From the NCBI GenBank assembly GCA_021850555.1, contig JAJZLX010000183.1, forward strand, positions 1 to 7,710: DNA of 7,710 nt, in the 5' to 3' direction. Below the pieces are notes generated by a model. It did not search any database and had not been told where the DNA came from. It saw only the letters and a list, made by a program, of their open reading frames with translations. The translations under genes were made by a program, and so were the position numbers. The stretch is from Pseudomonadota bacterium. Lineage in GTDB: Bacteria > Pseudomonadota > Gammaproteobacteria > Steroidobacterales > Steroidobacteraceae. Shown here piece after piece: positions 6,670-7,710 of the stretch. How positions within the stretch are numbered: the stretch's first letter is position 1; each line of letters begins with the position of its first letter.

Positions 6670-7223
6670 TCATCGTGGCTCGAATGCAGTGCGATACGCC
6701 GTGAGCGCACCAGGAAAGCGTTCGATAGCCGCCTCGTTGTTGTAGAAATGACAGCTGGCCCGGACAGTGCCATCGCGAGGGGGTTCAGGATCCCCCCGGG
6801 GTCTCGAGCCGCCTCGCGGCAGCGCGTGAGGCACCGCCACGAGCGGCCCCCGGCGCTCGTCATCGTTCGGGGTCACGGCCGGCCAACCGATCTCGATCAG
6901 TCTATCCAGGCAGCGCCGCGTGAGCGTGCGCACTCGAGCCTCGATGCGAGACACCCCGGCCTGCAGGATGATCTGGACATCGGCCCCGGCGGCGCATGGC
7001 AGTTGCCCGCCGACGGCGTGCCAGCCTCGAAACGTCGCAGACTGCCTGCCGGCCGATTCGCGGTGGCATCCATGGTCGCGATGGCGTTCTGCACAAACCA
7101 GCCCGACTGGGCCGTCACCAGCACCGGGATGTATTCCGCGCGGACATCCGGAAAGCCTATGGCGGCGGTTCCGAGCAGGTACTTCCCCATCCCGCCGGCC
7201 ACGAAACCGACCCGCCGACGCCG
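6670..7223 (-). pseudogene. Class V aminotransferase / cysteine-desulfurase-like remnant, 5'-truncated and frameshifted
   Basis: This is the C-terminal half of a PLP-dependent class V aminotransferase, decayed. Reading minus strand from about 7223: VGFVAGGMGKYLLGTAAIGF includes the typical PLP-lysine segment (xKYLLG), followed by RRFEAGTP (codons about 7026-7049). That frame fails around 6988-6996, where dropping one base explains the break. The next frame reads AGADVQIILQAG, then SRIEARVRTLT, IGWPAVTP, RRGPLVAV, and ends with the family signature DGTVRASCHFYNNEAAIERF and TGA 6670-6672. Between about 6778 and 6834 the frame gives an unlikely Pro/Arg-rich stretch. Pieces in the other two frames (ASRAAARRLETPG, then GGIL) fit the family better, suggesting two further compensating indels. 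Intact members have about 370-400 residues; only about 185 remain, with the N-terminal half absent. It follows the cupin gene by 19 bases, probably a former operon partner. A sequencing error could explain one shift but not the missing half. Confidence 0.8.
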
Positions 7224-7242
7224 TCAGCGCGGCCCGTTGCCC

Positions 7243-7710
7243 TCAGCGGGTGCGAGGCGGATAGAGAGAGCCGTCCTTGTGACGATAGCGCCGCTCGCCG
7301 CTGCGGAGCATCAGGTCGATATCCGGATATTCAACCGCATCGCGCTCCGCGTTGCGCGCGCCAACCTCGAGGAGCACGGCGTCGGCGCCGGAGCGATTTT
7401 GGAGGTGATGCCCGTCGGACTCGCCAGCCTTGAATCCGGCGCTGTCACCCGCCTGCAGGACTTCCTCACCGGCGCCGGTCACGAGCACGACCTCGCCTTG
7501 CAGCACGTACACGAACTCATCCTCCGCGCTGTGCCAGTGCCGCTGACTGGACCACGCGCCCGGCGGAAGCCGCAGCAGATTGGCCCCGAATTGCGTCAAC
7601 CCCGCGCGCTCGCCCAGCCGCCGGCGCTGGCGTGACCGGCAAGGCTCGTCATACGGCGTGGGGTAGCCGCTGCCGACCACCGAGGGAGCCTGTTCCGGAT
7701 CGATCTTTTT
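7243..7710 (-). CDS. Cupin-domain protein of the COG3837 type (N-terminus just outside window)
   Basis: This is a small single-domain cupin, a double-stranded beta-helix that probably binds one metal ion; the reaction is unknown. The frame is open to the window edge (155 codons), and the edge codons read KKIDPEQAPSVVGSGYPTPY, which suits the beginning of this family, so only a few residues should be missing. A GTG at 7678-7680 falls inside that conserved start and is not the real one. Numbered from the edge codon (7708-7710), motif 1 is His58-x-His60-x4-Glu65 with Gly72, and motif 2 is Gly88 to His101 and Asn105. The four usual metal ligands, His58, His60, Glu65 and His101, are all present. 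In motif 2 the usual Pro is Lys94. The protein ends at a Tyr-Pro-Pro tail, TGA 7243-7245, a normal length for the family. It lies directly upstream of the aminotransferase remnant. Confidence 0.85.
   Translation of the reverse strand, partial: KKIDPEQAPSVVGSGYPTPYDEPCRSRQRRRLGERAGLTQFGANLLRLPPGAWSSQRHWHSAEDEFVYVLQGEVVLVTGAGEEVLQAGDSAGFKAGESDGHHLQNRSGADAVLLEVGARNAERDAVEYPDIDLMLRSGERRYRHKDGSLYPPRTR

Noticed and set aside
6492..6863. Minus-strand open frame of 123 codons as a separate small gene
   Set aside because: Its first part is an alternative frame of the aminotransferase remnant and its tail crosses non-coding DNA; no ribosome site or domain is seen.
6748..7635. Open frame of 295 codons on the + strand
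   Set aside because: It covers the antisense of the aminotransferase remnant and the cupin, both supported by family motifs on the minus strand.
1..7710. Novel defence, mobile or biosynthetic system
   Set aside because: All genes fall in known families with ordinary architectures; no nuclease, toxin-antitoxin pair, reverse transcriptase, repeat array, integrase or clustered biosynthetic enzymes were seen.

Overview
The window comes from a GC-rich chromosome, most likely a gammaproteobacterium of the Xanthomonadales, Nevskiales or Steroidobacterales kind. That placement is an inference. It rests on the strong G/C third-position bias, the type of TonB-dependent receptor (a plug with a VLKDSGSALYGSNALAGVVN-like signature and paired loop cysteines), the CHASE3-type hybrid kinase and the COG3837-type cupin. 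No rRNA, tRNA, CRISPR array, insertion sequence or phage gene was seen.

Layout from left to right. (1) At 1-342 on the + strand is the 3' part of a PilZ-domain (c-di-GMP binding) gene that enters from outside the window. (2) It converges on a large membrane-bound hybrid sensor histidine kinase (357-3167, minus strand). Only 14 bases lie between the two stop codons, and both stops sit in the arms of one small inverted repeat. (3) A short gap (3168-3347) carries the kinase ribosome-binding site and a strong UUCG-loop intrinsic terminator that serves the next gene. (4) A complete outer-membrane TonB-dependent receptor occupies 3348-6272 on the minus strand. (5) A non-coding stretch of about 400 bases (6273-6669), more AT-rich than its surroundings, holds the receptor leader, a weak promoter candidate and several small inverted or tandem repeats. 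(6) A decayed class V aminotransferase lies at about 6670-7223 on the minus strand. Its N-terminal half is missing and its reading frame is broken at least once, probably three times. (7) A COG3837-type cupin gene (7243-7710, minus strand) runs off the right edge by what is probably only a few codons.

How the parts relate: the kinase gene and the receptor gene point the same way, but the terminator at 3295-3324 separates them, so they are probably separate transcription units. The cupin and the aminotransferase remnant are also in the same direction and were probably once co-transcribed. PilZ and the hybrid kinase are both signalling proteins, but they are convergent and no functional link can be shown here.

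I looked for a novel system and did not find one. The most informative observations are the decaying aminotransferase, which a frame-based annotation would miss, the shared inverted repeat at the PilZ/kinase stop codons, and the structured non-coding region upstream of the receptor.
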